NCBI GenBank assembly: GCA_003173995.1
Contig: PRDT01000090.1
Location: 1-5,705 of the forward strand
DNA from: Candidatus Levyibacteriota bacterium
GTDB lineage: Bacteria > Patescibacteriota > Microgenomatia > Levybacterales > UBA12049
DNA: 5,705 nt
Reading direction: 5' to 3'
A program made the position numbers and the translations under genes. The notes under the pieces were generated by a model, which saw only the letters and a list, made by a program, of their open reading frames with translations, searched no databases and had not been told where the DNA came from. This document shows, piece by piece, positions 5,095-5,705 of this stretch. The number at the start of each line of letters is the position of its first letter. The stretch's first letter is position 1.

Positions 5095-5705
5095 TTACTT
5101 TTGTATCAATTTTGGCTCGCCAATAATATTGTTGTCAATAATTATATCGGGGTGTGTTGGCTTTTTTCTATCCCAAAAAAAACCTTGTACTTTCTCATGC
5201 ATTTCCCTAACTTGCTCTGGCGTTCGCAAATCACTATCTCTTTTTATTTTCCTTTGGATAATTGTCTCACGGTCTACTTCGACAAGAATAATAAAATCCA
5301 TTTTCTCAGTCATAAGAGATGTATCAAACAAAATAAAACTATTTGCCTTAATAATTTTTTCTTTTTTACTAATCTCTCCTGTTGCTCTCTCGTAAGGAAA
5401 ATATGACGTAGATCTTCCAAGTTTAAGATCAGTTATAGCTTTCTCAAATTTTTTAAGGTCAAAAAAATTTTCTAGAATTTCGTAGTGAGTTTTCCCTTTA
5501 AATGGTCCATTTGTATATATTTGTGTTTTAAGATCTTCTCTATCTTTGCGAGGTAATAAAAACTCATCAAAATCAATGTAACTGTAGGGTATATATTTCC
5601 TATCAAATTCTTCTCTGAGCAATTGAGAAAAATGGCTTTTTCCGCTTCCCGAGTCACCTGTCAAGGCAATAAGAAGAGGTCTTTTTTTTGTTGTAAGAAT
5701 TCTAT
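5095..5705 (-). CDS. Uridine-kinase-like P-loop kinase, 5' end outside the window
   Basis: ATP-dependent small-molecule kinase of the P-loop NTPase fold; 202 residues are visible. The Walker A motif is GDSGSGKS, preceded by the hydrophobic strand PLLIAL. The TTG at 5664 that looks like a start encodes the last Leu of this strand, and the frame stays open to base 5705, so the true start lies outside. Next come YIDFDEFLLPRKDRE, which resembles the DDFYLPR acceptor region of uridine kinases, and FPYERATGE, which resembles their PxYDxxxGE segment. FIILVEVDRETIIQRKIKRD then fits the strand and the Arg-rich lid helix (RxxxRD type). HPDIIIDNN near the C-terminus is typical of the final strand. This places it near the uridine kinase/phosphoribulokinase/glycerate kinase group. 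The substrate (nucleoside, sugar or pantothenate-like) cannot be told. It is the first visible gene of a minus-strand trio with two HAD hydrolases and 1-nt gaps. Confidence 0.85.
   Translation of the reverse strand, partial: RILTTKKRPLLIALTGDSGSGKSHFSQLLREEFDRKYIPYSYIDFDEFLLPRKDREDLKTQIYTNGPFKGKTHYEILENFFDLKKFEKAITDLKLGRSTSYFPYERATGEISKKEKIIKANSFILFDTSLMTEKMDFIILVEVDRETIIQRKIKRDSDLRTPEQVREMHEKVQGFFWDRKKPTHPDIIIDNNIIGEPKLIQK

Noticed and set aside
5129..5395. 88-codon plus-strand open frame
   Set aside because: It is antisense to the P-loop kinase in a third frame and resembles no family.
4912..5406. 164-codon plus-strand open frame opposite the HAD and kinase genes
   Set aside because: It lies antisense to two genes with full catalytic motifs, crosses their junction, and its translation is hydrophobic low-complexity sequence with no recognisable motif.
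5095..5664. Kinase gene starting at the TTG codon 5664
   Set aside because: That codon is the Leu just before the Walker A loop; a start there would remove the first beta strand, and the frame continues to the window edge.

Overview
The window looks like part of a small, AT-rich bacterial genome with tightly packed genes. Genes abut or sit 1 nt apart, Shine-Dalgarno motifs are nearly absent, and a bifunctional penicillin-binding protein carries a Pro/Thr/Ser-rich tail. This style fits Candidate Phyla Radiation bacteria, perhaps the Microgenomates/Patescibacteria side. That is an inference from style and not from a marker gene. Coding frames contain no internal TGA, so nothing suggests a recoded TGA code.

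Layout: (1) 1-648, minus strand: N-terminal 216 residues of glucose-6-phosphate isomerase (pgi), running off the left edge. (2) 726-1361, minus: a small class I SAM-dependent methyltransferase of UbiE-like type. (3) 1362-1462: a divergent intergenic region with candidate promoters for the methyltransferase and the penicillin-binding protein. (4) 1463-3574, plus: a complete class A penicillin-binding protein (GT51 glycosyltransferase plus transpeptidase, 703 aa). (5) 3575-5705, minus: three same-strand genes with 1-nt gaps, in transcription order a uridine-kinase-like P-loop kinase (5' end outside the window), a 291-aa HAD hydrolase and a 213-aa beta-phosphoglucomutase-like HAD hydrolase. The last gene converges on the penicillin-binding protein gene with no intergenic base at all.

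Functionally, pgi is central sugar metabolism, the penicillin-binding protein builds peptidoglycan outside the membrane, and the kinase/HAD/HAD set looks like a phosphorylation/dephosphorylation cassette for a small metabolite of unknown identity. No mobile element, CRISPR array, tRNA or rRNA was seen. The most notable signals are promoter-like -10 boxes placed so that two genes (the penicillin-binding protein and pgi) could be translated from leaderless mRNAs, the kinase/HAD/HAD operon, and a bipartite inverted repeat over the zero-gap convergent junction. I did not find a convincing undescribed multi-gene system; most genes are ordinary housekeeping families.
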